A stretch of DNA of 64,000 nt from NCBI RefSeq assembly GCF_011308835.1, contig NZ_JAAOHY010000004.1, forward strand, positions 62,001 to 126,000, written 5' to 3'. The DNA is from Paracoccus xiamenensis (GTDB lineage: Bacteria; Pseudomonadota; Alphaproteobacteria; Rhodobacterales; Rhodobacteraceae). A program made the position numbers and the translations under genes. The notes below the pieces were generated by a model that saw only the letters and a list, made by a program, of their open reading frames with translations, did not search any database and was not told the origin of the DNA. Below are positions 34,024-43,204 of this stretch, one piece after another; position 1 is the stretch's first letter, and each line of letters starts with the position of its first letter.

Positions 34024-35943
34024 ATGAGCCAAGATCGCCCCAAGACCCCGGTTCTCGACCGGGTGAACATGCCATCCGACCTGAAGGCGCTTTCCGACCG
34101 GGAATTGCGCCAGCTTGCCGACGAATTGCGCGCCGAAACCATCAGCGCCGTATCGGTGACCGGCGGCCATCTGGGCGCGGGTCTGGGCGTGGTCGAAATG
34201 ACGGTGGCGCTGCATGCCGTCTTTGACGCGCCGCGCGACAAGATCATCTGGGATGTGGGCCATCAGTGCTACCCCCACAAGATCCTGACCGGTCGGCGTG
34301 ACCGTATCCGCACGTTGCGCACGGGCGGCGGGCTGTCGGGTTTCACCAAGCGATCCGAAAGCCCCTATGACCCGTTCGGGGCCGGGCACAGCTCGACCTC
34401 GATTTCTGCGGCGGTGGGCTTTGCCATGGCGCGGGAATTGGGCGGCGATCCCGGCGATGCGATTGCGGTGATCGGCGACGGCGCGATGTCGGCCGGCATG
34501 GCATTCGAGGCGCTGAACAATGCCGGCCATCTGGGCAAGCGGCTGTTCGTGATCCTCAACGACAATGAAATGTCCATCGCGCCCCCGACCGGGGCGCTGT
34601 CGACCTATCTGACGAAGCTGTATACCGAGGGCCCATTTCAGGAACTGAAATCCATCGCCAAGGGCGCGGTGGGCTTCCTGCCGGGGCCGATTCAGGAAGG
34701 CGCGCGCAGGGCCAAGGAAATGCTGAAGGGCATGGCCATCGGCGGCACCCTGTTCGAGGAGTTGGGCTTTTCCTATATCGGCCCGGTCGACGGGCATGAT
34801 CTGGACCAGCTTCTGGCGCTGCTGCGCACGGTGAAGGCGCGGGCCGACGGGCCGGTGCTGATCCATGCGATCACCCGCAAGGGGAAGGGCTATGCGCCCG
34901 CCGAAGGCGCCGCCGACCGTGGCCATGCACGTGGCAAGTTCGACGTGGTCACGGGCGAACAGGCCAAGGCCAAATCCAACGCGCCCAGCTATACCAGCGT
35001 ATTCGCCAAGGCGTTGATCGCCGAGGCCGAGCGTGACGACAAAATCGCCGCCATTACCGCCGCCATGCCGGACGGGACCGGGCTGAACCTGTTCGCCGAA
35101 CGTTTCCCGCGCCGCTGCTTTGACGTGGGTATTGCCGAACAGCACGCTGTGACTTTCAGCGCCGGTCTGGCTGCGGGTGGTATAAAACCCTTCTGCGCGC
35201 TGTATTCGACCTTCCTGCAACGCGGCTATGACCAAATCGTGCATGACGTGGCGATCCAGCGTCTGCCGGTGCGTTTCGCCATCGACCGCGCCGGGTTGGT
35301 CGGCGCGGATGGGGCGACCCATGCCGGGGCCTTCGATATCGGTTTCCTCGCCAATCTGCCCGGCATGGTGGTGATGGCCGCCGCTGACGAGGCCGAACTG
35401 GTCCATATGGTCGCTACCGCCGCCGCCCATGATACCGGCCCCATCGCCTTCCGCTTCCCGCGGGGCGAGGGCACCGGCGTCGAAATGCCCGAGCGCGGCA
35501 TGCCGCTGGAAATCGGCAAGGGCCGCATGATCGCCGAGGGCAGCCGCGTCGCTATCCTGTCCTTCGGCACCCGCCTGTCCGAGGTCATGACCGCCCGCGA
35601 GGCGCTGATGGCGCGCGGCATCACGCCCACCGTCGCCGATGCCCGTTTCGCCAAGCCGCTGGACCGCGATCTGATACTGCGCCTTGCGGCCGATCACGAG
35701 GCGCTCATCACCATCGAAGAAGGTGCCATCGGCGGCTTCGGCAGTCATGTAGCCCAGCTTCTGGCCGATGAGGGCGTGTTCGATCACGGGCTGAAATTCC
35801 GTTCAATGGTGCTGCCCGACACCTTCATCGACCATAACAGCCCGGCGGCGATGTATGCCGACGCCGCCATGAACGCCCCCGATATCGAGGCAAAGGTGCT
35901 GGAGGTGCTGGGCGTGGCCCAGATCGGGGATAAGCGGGCGTGA
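34024..35943 (+). CDS. dxs: 1-deoxy-D-xylulose-5-phosphate synthase
   Basis: A 639-residue thiamine-diphosphate enzyme making DXP from pyruvate and glyceraldehyde-3-phosphate, the first step of the MEP isoprenoid pathway. Landmarks: [25 protein letters not shown], the thiamine/Mg motif [18 protein letters not shown], and the transketolase-like [16 protein letters not shown] and [14 protein letters not shown] in the second half. AAAGGG is ten bases before the ATG. The last bases overlap the GTG start of the Mrr gene. Confidence 0.97.
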   Translation: MSQDRPKTPVLDRVNMPSDLKALSDRELRQLADELRAETISAVSVTGGHLGAGLGVVEMTVALHAVFDAPRDKIIWDVGHQCYPHKILTGRRDRIRTLRTGGGLSGFTKRSESPYDPFGAGHSSTSISAAVGFAMARELGGDPGDAIAVIGDGAMSAGMAFEALNNAGHLGKRLFVILNDNEMSIAPPTGALSTYLTKLYTEGPFQELKSIAKGAVGFLPGPIQEGARRAKEMLKGMAIGGTLFEELGFSYIGPVDGHDLDQLLALLRTVKARADGPVLIHAITRKGKGYAPAEGAADRGHARGKFDVVTGEQAKAKSNAPSYTSVFAKALIAEAERDDKIAAITAAMPDGTGLNLFAERFPRRCFDVGIAEQHAVTFSAGLAAGGIKPFCALYSTFLQRGYDQIVHDVAIQRLPVRFAIDRAGLVGADGATHAGAFDIGFLANLPGMVVMAAADEAELVHMVATAAAHDTGPIAFRFPRGEGTGVEMPERGMPLEIGKGRMIAEGSRVAILSFGTRLSEVMTAREALMARGITPTVADARFAKPLDRDLILRLAADHEALITIEEGAIGGFGSHVAQLLADEGVFDHGLKFRSMVLPDTFIDHNSPAAMYADAAMNAPDIEAKVLEVLGVAQIGDKRA

Positions 35944-36869
35944 GCGGAACGGATATTCCAAGCTATCAGCAATTTATGCTTCCCGTTCTGAAGCTGATTG
36001 CGGTAGGCGAAACCCGGATCAAGAGCTTGTTGCCGCAGCTACAGGCCGAGTTTCAACTGACCGACGAGCAGATGGAGCGGCTGACCCCAAGCGGAAGTAA
36101 AACTTACATTTATGACCGCGCTTATTGGGCCTGTTCGTATATGTTGAAAGCAGGATTCATCTCACGACGTGCTCGCGGAGCTTACGTTGTATCGCCGAGA
36201 GGACGAGAGTTCCTGGAATCGAATCCCACAAAATTGGACAATCGGATACTGTCTGAATCTGCCGATTTTCGATTTTGGAAAGCGGTGCGCAATTCGAACG
36301 ATGACGACCGCCCAGACGTCAGTGGTATCCCGGCTGAGTCCTCTGAAACCCCCGAAGATCTGAAGGAAAGCGCGTTCGCCAAGCTGGACAGCACGCTTTC
36401 TGAAGAACTGCTTGAGCACCTCCTCGCGCTTACCCCCGCCCGTTTCGAGCAGCTTATTGTCGAGCTTCTTCTGGCCATGGGTTATGGTAATGGTCATGCA
36501 GAAATGGGCCGTGCCATCGGCAAATCCGGCGATGGCGGGATCGACGGGGTGGTGAACGAGGATAAGTTAGGCCTCGATGCCGTTTATATTCAGGCCAAAA
36601 AATACAAGCCTGAAATTACGGTTGGAAGGCCGGCACTCCAGGCCTTCATTGGTTCGATGACCGGTGAAAGCGCCACCAAGGGCGTGTTCGTCACCACCTC
36701 GGGCTTCTCGCGCGAGGCGCATGATTATGTGCGTCGCGTTCAGCAGCGCGTGGTTCTGATCGACGGGGCACGACTGGCGCGGCTGATGATTGACCATGGC
36801 GTCGGCGTCAGGGTTGACAAGACCTATGTGCTGCGTTCCATCGATGCGAACTTCTTCGACCCAATCTGA
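35940..36869 (+). CDS. mrr: Mrr-type restriction endonuclease
   Basis: A 309-residue Mrr family protein. Residues 1-95 are the N-terminal winged-helix Mrr domain ([32 protein letters not shown]). The C-terminal PD-(D/E)xK nuclease at about 165-305 shows GDGGIDG and YIQAKKYK, giving the catalytic Asp and QxK. Mrr enzymes are type IV restriction nucleases that cut methylated DNA. The start is the GTG at 35940, overlapping the dxs stop by four bases. Its first half has clearly lower GC than its neighbours (33, 29 and 28 G+C of 60 in three lines counted), a sign of recent transfer. Confidence 0.9.
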   Translation: MSGTDIPSYQQFMLPVLKLIAVGETRIKSLLPQLQAEFQLTDEQMERLTPSGSKTYIYDRAYWACSYMLKAGFISRRARGAYVVSPRGREFLESNPTKLDNRILSESADFRFWKAVRNSNDDDRPDVSGIPAESSETPEDLKESAFAKLDSTLSEELLEHLLALTPARFEQLIVELLLAMGYGNGHAEMGRAIGKSGDGGIDGVVNEDKLGLDAVYIQAKKYKPEITVGRPALQAFIGSMTGESATKGVFVTTSGFSREAHDYVRRVQQRVVLIDGARLARLMIDHGVGVRVDKTYVLRSIDANFFDPI

Positions 36870-36879
36870 TGGAATAACC

Positions 36880-37596
36880 ATGTCCCGCCATACCCATGCC
36901 GACGCCCATCCCGATGATCCGCATTTCATTTCGCGCTCGGGCTGGCTCCGGGCGGCGGTGTTGGGGGCGAATGACGGAATCGTCTCGGTCGCGTCGCTTC
37001 TGGCGGGGATCGCGGCCTCGGGCGCGGATCGTCATGCGGTGCTGCTGGCCGGGATCGCCGGGCTTTCGGCAGGTGCGCTGTCGATGGCGGCGGGAGAATA
37101 CGTGTCGGTTTCCAGCCAGTCCGACATTGAACGCGCCGATATCAGGCGCGAAACCCGCGCGCTGAAAGAGGACCCGGAGACCGAGCTGATCGAGCTGGCC
37201 GAGATCTATGAAAAGCGCGGGCTTGCACCGGAAACCGCCCTGCGGGTGGCGCGCGAGATGACGGAATATGATGCGCTCGGCGCCCATATCCGGGACGAGT
37301 TGGGCTTGTCAGACGTGACCGCTGCCAATCCGTTGCAGGCGGCGTTTACCTCGGCGTTGACCTTTACGGCGGCGGGGGCGGTGCCGCTGCTAGGGGCCTG
37401 GCTGGCACCGGCGGGGATGGTCATTCCGGTGGTTCTGATGGCCACGCTGATCGCGATGGCGGTACTGGGCTTCATCGGTGCCAAGGCCGGCGGCGCGCCT
37501 GCGGGGCGGGCGGTGCTGCGCGTGATCTTTTGGGGCTGCGTTGCCATGGGGGTTACCGCCGGCATCGGAAAACTGTTTGGCGTGACCGTGGGGTAG
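36880..37596 (+). CDS. VIT family (CCC1-like) membrane transporter
   Basis: A 238-residue protein of the VIT1/CCC1 family, which move iron or manganese across membranes. The first helix holds LGANDGIVSVASLLAGIAAS, then GALSMAAGEYVSVSSQSD (with the conserved E of helix two), a cytosolic helical loop (RETRALKEDPETELIELAE), and three C-terminal helices. The direction and metal are not readable. It starts 10 bases after the Mrr gene and is followed two bases later by the SH3 protein. Confidence 0.9.
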   Translation: MSRHTHADAHPDDPHFISRSGWLRAAVLGANDGIVSVASLLAGIAASGADRHAVLLAGIAGLSAGALSMAAGEYVSVSSQSDIERADIRRETRALKEDPETELIELAEIYEKRGLAPETALRVAREMTEYDALGAHIRDELGLSDVTAANPLQAAFTSALTFTAAGAVPLLGAWLAPAGMVIPVVLMATLIAMAVLGFIGAKAGGAPAGRAVLRVIFWGCVAMGVTAGIGKLFGVTVG

Positions 37597-37598
37597 CG

Positions 37599-38219
37599 AT
37601 GCTGAAGCGACTGGTCGTGATGGCTGTTCTGGCGGCCGGGCCTGCGGCGGCGACGCAGGAATATATCCTGCCGACGCTGTTCGACGTCCAGGGCGTGGCG
37701 GCGGGCGATGTGCTGAACATCCGGGCCGCGCCGAATGCCTCGGCCACGATCATCGGCACACTGCTGCCCGACGCCAAGGGTGTCGAGATCACCGGGCATG
37801 ACCCCTCGGGGCGATGGGGGCAGGTGAATGCGGGCGAACAGGTGGGCTGGGTGTCGATGCGGTTTCTGAATTACCGCACCGATGTCTGGCAGCCGGGCAA
37901 GCTGCCCGCAGGTTTCAGTTGCGGCGGGACCGAACCCTTCTGGTCCTTCGAGGTTCGGGATGGCGGCCTGATCTGGGACGAGCCGAATCACAAGATAGCG
38001 CTGTCGGGGGCGGTGGTGCTGGATACGGGTGTTTTCCGCGATCCGCGGCGGGGGATTTATGTCGAGGATGACCACGACCTGCTGACCGCCGCGATTACCC
38101 CCGCGCAATGTTCCGATGGCATGTCGGATATGGCTTACGGCTTGCAGGCCACGGTGATCCGGCAAAGCCGCGATGCCGCCCCGGTGATGTATTCGGGCTG
38201 CTGCCGGATCGCGCGCTAG
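37599..38219 (+). CDS. exported SH3-domain protein
   Basis: A 206-residue protein with a signal peptide (LVVMAVLAAGPAAA, residues 1-19), a bacterial SH3 domain at about 28-90 (LNIRAAPNASATIIGTL, VGWVSMRFL), and a C-terminal domain from about 105 opening GTEPFWSFEV, of the type annotated as COG3650-like. Such proteins are periplasmic or outer-membrane associated; SH3b domains often bind cell wall. The TAG stop shares the palindrome CTAG at 38216-38219 with the stop of convergent ubiB. Confidence 0.83.
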   Translation: MLKRLVVMAVLAAGPAAATQEYILPTLFDVQGVAAGDVLNIRAAPNASATIIGTLLPDAKGVEITGHDPSGRWGQVNAGEQVGWVSMRFLNYRTDVWQPGKLPAGFSCGGTEPFWSFEVRDGGLIWDEPNHKIALSGAVVLDTGVFRDPRRGIYVEDDHDLLTAAITPAQCSDGMSDMAYGLQATVIRQSRDAAPVMYSGCCRIAR

Positions 38220-39748
38220 GCTGCGACCGCCAGCAGCAGCGCCAGCGCGGCAACGGACGTGCCGGCACCGATCGCGGCGGATCGCCAGCTGAACCGTTTG
38301 GGCGGCGCGGCCGGTTTGGCCTGCTGGCGGGCGCGCCAGATCGCATCCTCGATCAGGCCGGGCATCAGCGGCATGGCGCGTTGCAGCGTCTGGGCGATGC
38401 GCTGGCTGTCCTTGAGGAAGGCGCGCGGCCCGAGATTGGCCTTGATGTAATCCTCGACCACCGGACGGGCGGCATTCCAGATATTCAGGTTGGGGTCGAG
38501 CGAGCGGGCGACGCCTTCGACCACGACCATGGTGCGCTGCAGCAGGATCAGCTCGGTCCGGGTCTGCATGCCAAAGCGTTCCGTGACCTCGAACAGATAG
38601 CCGAGCAGGTTGGCCATGGAGATCTGGCTGGCATCGGCGCCGAAGATCGGCTCTCCCACGGCGCGCAGCGCGCGGGCGAAGGCGGCCGGGTCGCGGTCGC
38701 GGGGGACATAGCCTGCCTCGAAATGGACGCGGGCGAGGGCGTCGTAATCGCGGCGGATGAAACCCATCAGGATCTCGGCATAGACGCGGCGGGTATATTC
38801 GTCGATCTCGCCCATGATGCCGAAATCATAGGCGATCACGTCGCCATTCGGCGCGACCTTCAGGTTGCCCTGATGCATGTCGCCGTGAAAGAACCCATCA
38901 CGCAGCGCATGGGACAGGAACAGTTGCAGGATCCGTTCGGCCAGCAGGCTGGTATCATGCCCCGCTGCCCGGATCGCGGCCACATTCCCCAGTGAAATCC
39001 CTTCGGCCCAGTCCGAGGTCAGCACCCGGCGCGAGGTTAGCCCCCAATGCGGCATCGGCACCTGAATATGGGCGTCGTCACGGGTGTTTTCGGCGAAAAG
39101 CGAGGCAGAGGCCGCTTCCAGTCGCAGGTCCAACTCGCCGTTCACGGTGTCTTCGAAATGCTGCACCACGTCCTTGGGGCGCAGGCGGCGGGTGGCGGGC
39201 GACAGCGCCTCGATCATGTTCGCGCCGAAATGGAAGGCGTCGATGTCGCGGGCGAAAGCGGTGCCGATATTGGGGCGCAGCACCTTCACGGCCACCTCCT
39301 GCCCGGTATCGGCGCGCCGCGCCCGGTGCACCTGCGCGATAGAGGCTGCGGCCACGGAATCGGAAAACTCGCTGAAGACCTGATCGACCGGGCGGCCCAG
39401 ATCGGCCTGGATCATCTGCTTGGCGGTTTCGGTCGGGAAGGGGGGCAGCTTGTCCTGAAGATAGCTCAGCTGGTCGGCCAGCTCGACCCCCACCACATCG
39501 GGGCGGGTCGACAGGATCTGGCCGAACTTGATGTAGGCCGGGCCAAGCGCGGTGATGGCGCGGGTGACCGGCGGCAGCGAGGGATCGCCCTTATAGCCCA
39601 GCCAGCGGAACGGCCAGCCCAGCACGCGCGCCGCCACGCGGACATTGCGCGGCGCGTCCATCGCATCCAGCGCCACGCCCATCGCACCCGTGCGTTCGAA
39701 GGTGGCGCCGGTGCGGATCAGGCGCCAGATATTATGAGGGCCGCGCAT
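38216..39748 (-). CDS. ubiB: ubiquinone biosynthesis kinase-like protein UbiB
   Basis: A 510-residue ABC1/ADCK atypical kinase needed for ubiquinone synthesis. The signature AYIKFGQILSTRPD (KxGQ) is near residue 75, followed by the ATP-lysine VAVKVLRP, the catalytic loop HGDMHQGNLK and the metal motif YDFGIMG. A hydrophobic tail (VAALALLLAVAA) anchors it to the inner membrane. It starts one base after the ubiE stop codon (TAACATG), so the two are translationally coupled. The 3' end interleaves with the SH3 gene. Confidence 0.95.
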   Translation of the reverse strand: MRGPHNIWRLIRTGATFERTGAMGVALDAMDAPRNVRVAARVLGWPFRWLGYKGDPSLPPVTRAITALGPAYIKFGQILSTRPDVVGVELADQLSYLQDKLPPFPTETAKQMIQADLGRPVDQVFSEFSDSVAAASIAQVHRARRADTGQEVAVKVLRPNIGTAFARDIDAFHFGANMIEALSPATRRLRPKDVVQHFEDTVNGELDLRLEAASASLFAENTRDDAHIQVPMPHWGLTSRRVLTSDWAEGISLGNVAAIRAAGHDTSLLAERILQLFLSHALRDGFFHGDMHQGNLKVAPNGDVIAYDFGIMGEIDEYTRRVYAEILMGFIRRDYDALARVHFEAGYVPRDRDPAAFARALRAVGEPIFGADASQISMANLLGYLFEVTERFGMQTRTELILLQRTMVVVEGVARSLDPNLNIWNAARPVVEDYIKANLGPRAFLKDSQRIAQTLQRAMPLMPGLIEDAIWRARQQAKPAAPPKRFSWRSAAIGAGTSVAALALLLAVAA

Positions 39749-39749
39749 G

Positions 39750-40496
39750 TTACAGCTTCCAGCCCGAATGCAGCGCGGCAATGCCCATGGAGAGGTTGCG
39801 ATACTGCACGCGTTCAAACCCGGCATCGCGGATCATGGTGGCGAATGTGTCCTGATCGGGGAAGTTGCGGATAGATTCGACCAGATACTGATAGCTGTCG
39901 CGATCATTGGCGATCAGCTGGCCCATCACCGGGATGACATTGAAGCTGTAGCGGTCGTAGGCCCATTGCATCGCTGGAACCGGCAGCTGTGAAAATTCCA
40001 GCACCATCAGCCGCCCGCCGGGGCGCAGGACGCGGAAAGCCTCTGCCAATGCATCGGGGATGCGGGTGACGTTGCGGATGCCGAAGCTGATCGTATAGCG
40101 ATCGAAGCTGTTATCCTTGAAGGGCAGGGCCATCGCATCGCCCGTGACCCAGCCCAGACGGTCGGCAAGGCGTTCCGCCTCGGCCCGTTTGCGGCCTTCG
40201 ACCAGCATCGATTCGGTCATGTCGCAGACGGTGACTTGCGCATTTGGCGCGCGGTCGAGAAAGCGAAAGGCGATATCGCCCGTCCCGCCCGCCACATCCA
40301 GCAGGGCCTGCCCGTTCTGCGGAGCCAGCCAGTCCATCATGGCATTCTTCCAGATGCGATGAATGCCGACGCTCATCACGTCGTTCATCACGTCATAGCG
40401 CGAGGCGACGCTTGAAAACACGCCATGGACCAGACCGGCCTTTTCGTCCTCGGCCACGGTTTGAAAGCCGAAATGGGTTTCCTTATGGGATGTCAT
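39750..40496 (-). CDS. ubiE: ubiquinone/menaquinone methyltransferase UbiE
   Basis: A 248-residue SAM-dependent C-methyltransferase of ubiquinone synthesis. The SAM motif [16 protein letters not shown] is at about residue 65, with [17 protein letters not shown] near the start and [14 protein letters not shown] later, both UbiE signatures. ATG 40496 is preferred; a GTG at 40511 would add five residues. It is divergent from mutM across 75 bases and leads into ubiB. Confidence 0.96.
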   Translation of the reverse strand: MTSHKETHFGFQTVAEDEKAGLVHGVFSSVASRYDVMNDVMSVGIHRIWKNAMMDWLAPQNGQALLDVAGGTGDIAFRFLDRAPNAQVTVCDMTESMLVEGRKRAEAERLADRLGWVTGDAMALPFKDNSFDRYTISFGIRNVTRIPDALAEAFRVLRPGGRLMVLEFSQLPVPAMQWAYDRYSFNVIPVMGQLIANDRDSYQYLVESIRNFPDQDTFATMIRDAGFERVQYRNLSMGIAALHSGWKL

Positions 40497-40571
40497 GCTC
40501 TTGCCGTTCACGCTTGTCGGGGCCAGTTAAGGCCTGTGATTGGCCGACACAATGCGACGAAAGACAGCGGA

Positions 40572-41411
40572 ATGCCAGAACTGCCCGAAGTTGAAACAGT
40601 CCGCCGCGGCCTTCAGCCGCATCTGGAAGGCCGGCGGATTGCCCGGCTGGTGCTGAACCGCGACGGGCTGCGCTGGAAATTCCCGCCCGATCTGGTGCAG
40701 GTGGCGACGGGTGCCACGGTCACCGGGCTGCGGCGGCGGTCGAAATATGTGCTGCTGGATCTGGACCGCGAGGCCTCGATCCTGATCCACTTGGGCATGT
40801 CGGGGAGAATGCTGATCGAAGGCGCGGGCGTGGGCGATTTTCACCGCGACCCGGCGATCCTGCCGCGCCATGACCATGTGGTGTTCGAGACCGACGAAGG
40901 CACCCGAATTACGATGAACGACGCCCGCCGCTTTGGCATGGTCGACCTGATCCGGGGCAGCTCGCCCCTGTTGGATGTGCTGGGGCCAGAGCCTTTGGGC
41001 GATGAATTCACCGGGGCCACGCTGGCGGCGGCGTTTGAAGGGCGCCGCGCGCCGGTCAAGGCGGCGTTGCTGGATCAGGGCGTGGTGGCGGGTCTGGGCA
41101 ATATCTACGTATCCGAATCGCTGCACCGGGCCGGGATCGACCCGCGCCGGGCGGCGGGTCGGATCGGCCGGGCGCGGCTGGATGCGCTGGCAGGCCATAT
41201 CAAGGATGTCCTGACCGAGGCGATCGCGGCGGGCGGATCCTCGTTGCGCGACCATCGGCAGGCGACGGGCGAACTGGGCTATTTCCAGCACAGTTTCCGG
41301 GTTTACGACCGCGAGGGCGCACCCTGTCCGCGTCCCGGCTGCGACGGCCATGTGCAGCGAATCGTGCAATCGGGGCGGTCCAGCTTCTGGTGTCCACGCT
41401 GCCAGCGCTAG
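40572..41411 (+). CDS. mutM: formamidopyrimidine-DNA glycosylase
   Basis: A 279-residue base-excision repair glycosylase/AP lyase for 8-oxoguanine. The catalytic [13 protein letters not shown] begins at residue 2 (Pro2 and Glu3), so the ATG at 40572 is fixed by function. H2TH helices ([16 protein letters not shown]) and the C-terminal zinc finger CPRPGC...CPRCQR are intact. It is divergent from ubiE, so it needs its own promoter in the 75-base gap. Confidence 0.97.
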   Translation: MPELPEVETVRRGLQPHLEGRRIARLVLNRDGLRWKFPPDLVQVATGATVTGLRRRSKYVLLDLDREASILIHLGMSGRMLIEGAGVGDFHRDPAILPRHDHVVFETDEGTRITMNDARRFGMVDLIRGSSPLLDVLGPEPLGDEFTGATLAAAFEGRRAPVKAALLDQGVVAGLGNIYVSESLHRAGIDPRRAAGRIGRARLDALAGHIKDVLTEAIAAGGSSLRDHRQATGELGYFQHSFRVYDREGAPCPRPGCDGHVQRIVQSGRSSFWCPRCQR

Positions 41412-41488
41412 CGCCCTCGCGCGGAGGCTGGCCCTCGGGTCACGGCTTTGTTAGGACAGTCCGATCCGCAATCGCGAAGGGGCACCCC

Positions 41489-42265
41489 ATGGGTTACCAG
41501 ACCATCACTGTCGAGATCGACGATTACGTCGCGCTGATCCGCCTGAACCGACCAGATGCGCTGAACGCGCTGAACTCGGAACTGCTGGGCGAGCTGTCGG
41601 CGGCGCTTGTCGATGCCGACCAGAATGACAAGGTGCGCTGCATCGTCATCACCGGCAGCGAAAAGGCCTTTGCGGCCGGCGCCGACATCAAGGAGATGTC
41701 CAGCAAAAGCTTTGTGGATGTCTTCAACGAAAACCTGTTCGTTGCCCCGACGGAAACGATTGCCAATACGCGCAAGCCGATCATCGCGGCCGTTTCCGGC
41801 TATGCGCTTGGCGGCGGGGCGGAACTGGCCATGGCCTGCGATTTCATCATCGCTGCGGATAACGCGAAATTCGGCCAGCCAGAAATCAACCTCGGCGTGA
41901 TCCCCGGCATCGGCGGCACCCAGCGACTGACCCGGTTCGTCGGCAAGTCGAAGTCCATGGACATGAACCTGACCGGTCGTTTCATGGATGCCGAGGAAGC
42001 CGAGCGTTCGGGCCTGGTCAGCCGCGTCGTGCCGAGCGCGAAGCTGATCCCCGAGGCGATGGCCGTTGCCCGCAAGATCGCGGAAAAATCGCAGGTTGCG
42101 GTCAAGGCTGCCAAGGAGGCCGTCAACCGCAGCTATGAAACGACGCTGCGCGAAGGGCTGCAATACGAACGCCGCCTGTTCCACGCGTTGTTTTCCACCG
42201 AGGATCAGAAGGAAGGCATGGCCGCATTCCTTGAAAAGCGCGAGCCGCAGTTCCGCGATCGCTGA
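41489..42265 (+). CDS. enoyl-CoA hydratase
   Basis: A 258-residue crotonase-fold enzyme, most likely hydrating trans-2-enoyl-CoA in fatty acid or amino acid breakdown. The oxyanion-hole motif AAGADIKEM is at about residue 65, and [16 protein letters not shown] with [16 protein letters not shown] at about 105-145 carries the two catalytic glutamates. Length matches the short-chain hydratase. The chosen ATG 41489 follows a GAAGGGG stretch; the longer frame upstream overlaps mutM. Confidence 0.94.
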   Translation: MGYQTITVEIDDYVALIRLNRPDALNALNSELLGELSAALVDADQNDKVRCIVITGSEKAFAAGADIKEMSSKSFVDVFNENLFVAPTETIANTRKPIIAAVSGYALGGGAELAMACDFIIAADNAKFGQPEINLGVIPGIGGTQRLTRFVGKSKSMDMNLTGRFMDAEEAERSGLVSRVVPSAKLIPEAMAVARKIAEKSQVAVKAAKEAVNRSYETTLREGLQYERRLFHALFSTEDQKEGMAAFLEKREPQFRDR

Positions 42266-42271
42266 TTCCGC

Positions 42272-42300
42272 TTGGCTTTCCGGCCCGGCGCCTGTATAGG
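42272..42300 (+). promoter_or_regulatory. sigma70-type promoter for rpsT
   Basis: TTGGCT at 42272-42277 and TATAGG at 42295-42300 are spaced by 17 bases, each matching four of six consensus positions. It lies just after the hydratase stop codon and 116 bases before the rpsT start codon, leaving a leader with a hairpin. Confidence 0.55.
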
Positions 42301-42344
42301 CCCGGGCTTACATGCGCGTGGGCCCGCTTAAGGCAAGAATCATG

Positions 42345-42363
42345 ACCGTTCTTCAGGAACGGT
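42345..42363 (+). promoter_or_regulatory. leader hairpin upstream of rpsT
   Basis: ACCGTTC at 42345-42351 and GAACGGT at 42357-42363 form a perfect 7-base-pair stem with a 5-base loop, in the mRNA leader 53 bases before the S20 start codon. It may be an autoregulatory target for S20 or a terminator remnant; neither is shown. Confidence 0.4.
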
Positions 42364-42415
42364 GCCATGGGGCTTTTGCGTAACAGATATTCGACGAACA
42401 CACAGGAACGCACCC

Positions 42416-42685
42416 ATGGCCAACACGCCCCAGTCCAAGAAACGCGCCCGCCAGATCGAGCGCCGCACCGACGTCAACAAAGCTCGCCGCTCGCGCATCC
42501 GCACCTACCTGCGCAAGGTCGAAGAAGCGATCGCCTCGGGTGATGCCGATGCTGCCAAGGCCGCTCTGCGGGCTGCTGAACCCGAATTGATGCGCGGTGT
42601 GACCAAAGGCGTCGTCCACAAGAACACCGCCTCGCGCAAGGTTTCGCGCCTGGCCGCACGCGTGAAAGCAGTCGCTGCGAAGTAA
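42416..42685 (+). CDS. rpsT: 30S ribosomal protein S20
   Basis: An 89-residue, highly basic helical protein that binds the 5' domain of 16S r[21 protein letters not shown] at the start and [20 protein letters not shown] at the end are standard S20. The ATG follows AGGAACGCACCC. rpsT directly before dnaA is a common alphaproteobacterial order. A clean intrinsic terminator lies 60 bases after the stop codon. Confidence 0.98.
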   Translation: MANTPQSKKRARQIERRTDVNKARRSRIRTYLRKVEEAIASGDADAAKAALRAAEPELMRGVTKGVVHKNTASRKVSRLAARVKAVAAK

Positions 42686-42745
42686 TCGGACACACAGGTG
42701 ATTCTTCCCATGGTTGTGGGCGGAAGCACCAATGAAAGTTGACGT

Positions 42746-42779
42746 AAGGGCGCATCCTGCATGCGCCCTTTTGCTTTTT
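42746..42779 (+). terminator. intrinsic terminator after rpsT
   Basis: AAGGGCGCAT at 42746-42755 and ATGCGCCCTT at 42761-42770 form a perfect 10-base-pair stem with a 5-base loop, followed by TTGCTTTTT. This is a strong rho-independent terminator separating rpsT from dnaA. Confidence 0.9.
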
Positions 42780-43204
42780 GACGTCTCCAAACTTCTGAAT
42801 TTCCAACATATTCGGGCAAGTCTCTGGATTTGCGACGGCTTTGCGAAAGCGTCCCGGATTCGTTCCAGCGAAGTTTCTGTCAAGCGCGAAGATCGGTTGC
42901 GGGGGGGCTTCGGGAAGCGCTAGCTTCAATCCTGCGATTCACGTCGCCTTGGGGGAAGTCGCACCCAGCAGGTTCTGCCAACCGGCCAGAAGGTGCGAAC
43001 AATCAGACCGTTTCAGCGGTCATACGCTGCTAATGCGAAGGGCTGCTACCTTTCGCAGACGGCGGTGGATTTTGTCCGGGTCGGACAGGCCGCGCGGGGC
43101 TTTGCGCCGCGATGTCCGGTTGTTGCCGTCCCCCAAAGGCTTCGTGTGTCGCCCTTGCCGCTGGTGCGGTCGGGAACGGGGACAGGACGGACGAGATAAA
43201 AAGA
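42780..43204 (+). other. gene-free dnaA upstream region
   Basis: With the rpsT terminator this completes a 519-base gap (42686-43204) holding no convincing gene. Frames here are poor in codon bias and start inside dnaA or rpsT. I found no copy of the DnaA box TTATCCACA or close variants, so I do not call it an origin. A GAAGC-N4-GCTTC dyad lies at 42914-42927. The dnaA promoter must be here, but no element stands out; the ribosome binding site for dnaA is also weak (GACGAGATAAAAAG). Confidence 0.6.

Noticed and set aside
42700..42940. GATTC (GANTC) sites at 42700, 42857 and 42936 as CcrM control of dnaA
   Set aside because: Three sites in this length is close to chance, so no methylation control is claimed.
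42686..43204. Possible chromosome origin next to dnaA
   Set aside because: No DnaA boxes were seen, and alphaproteobacterial origins often lie away from dnaA.
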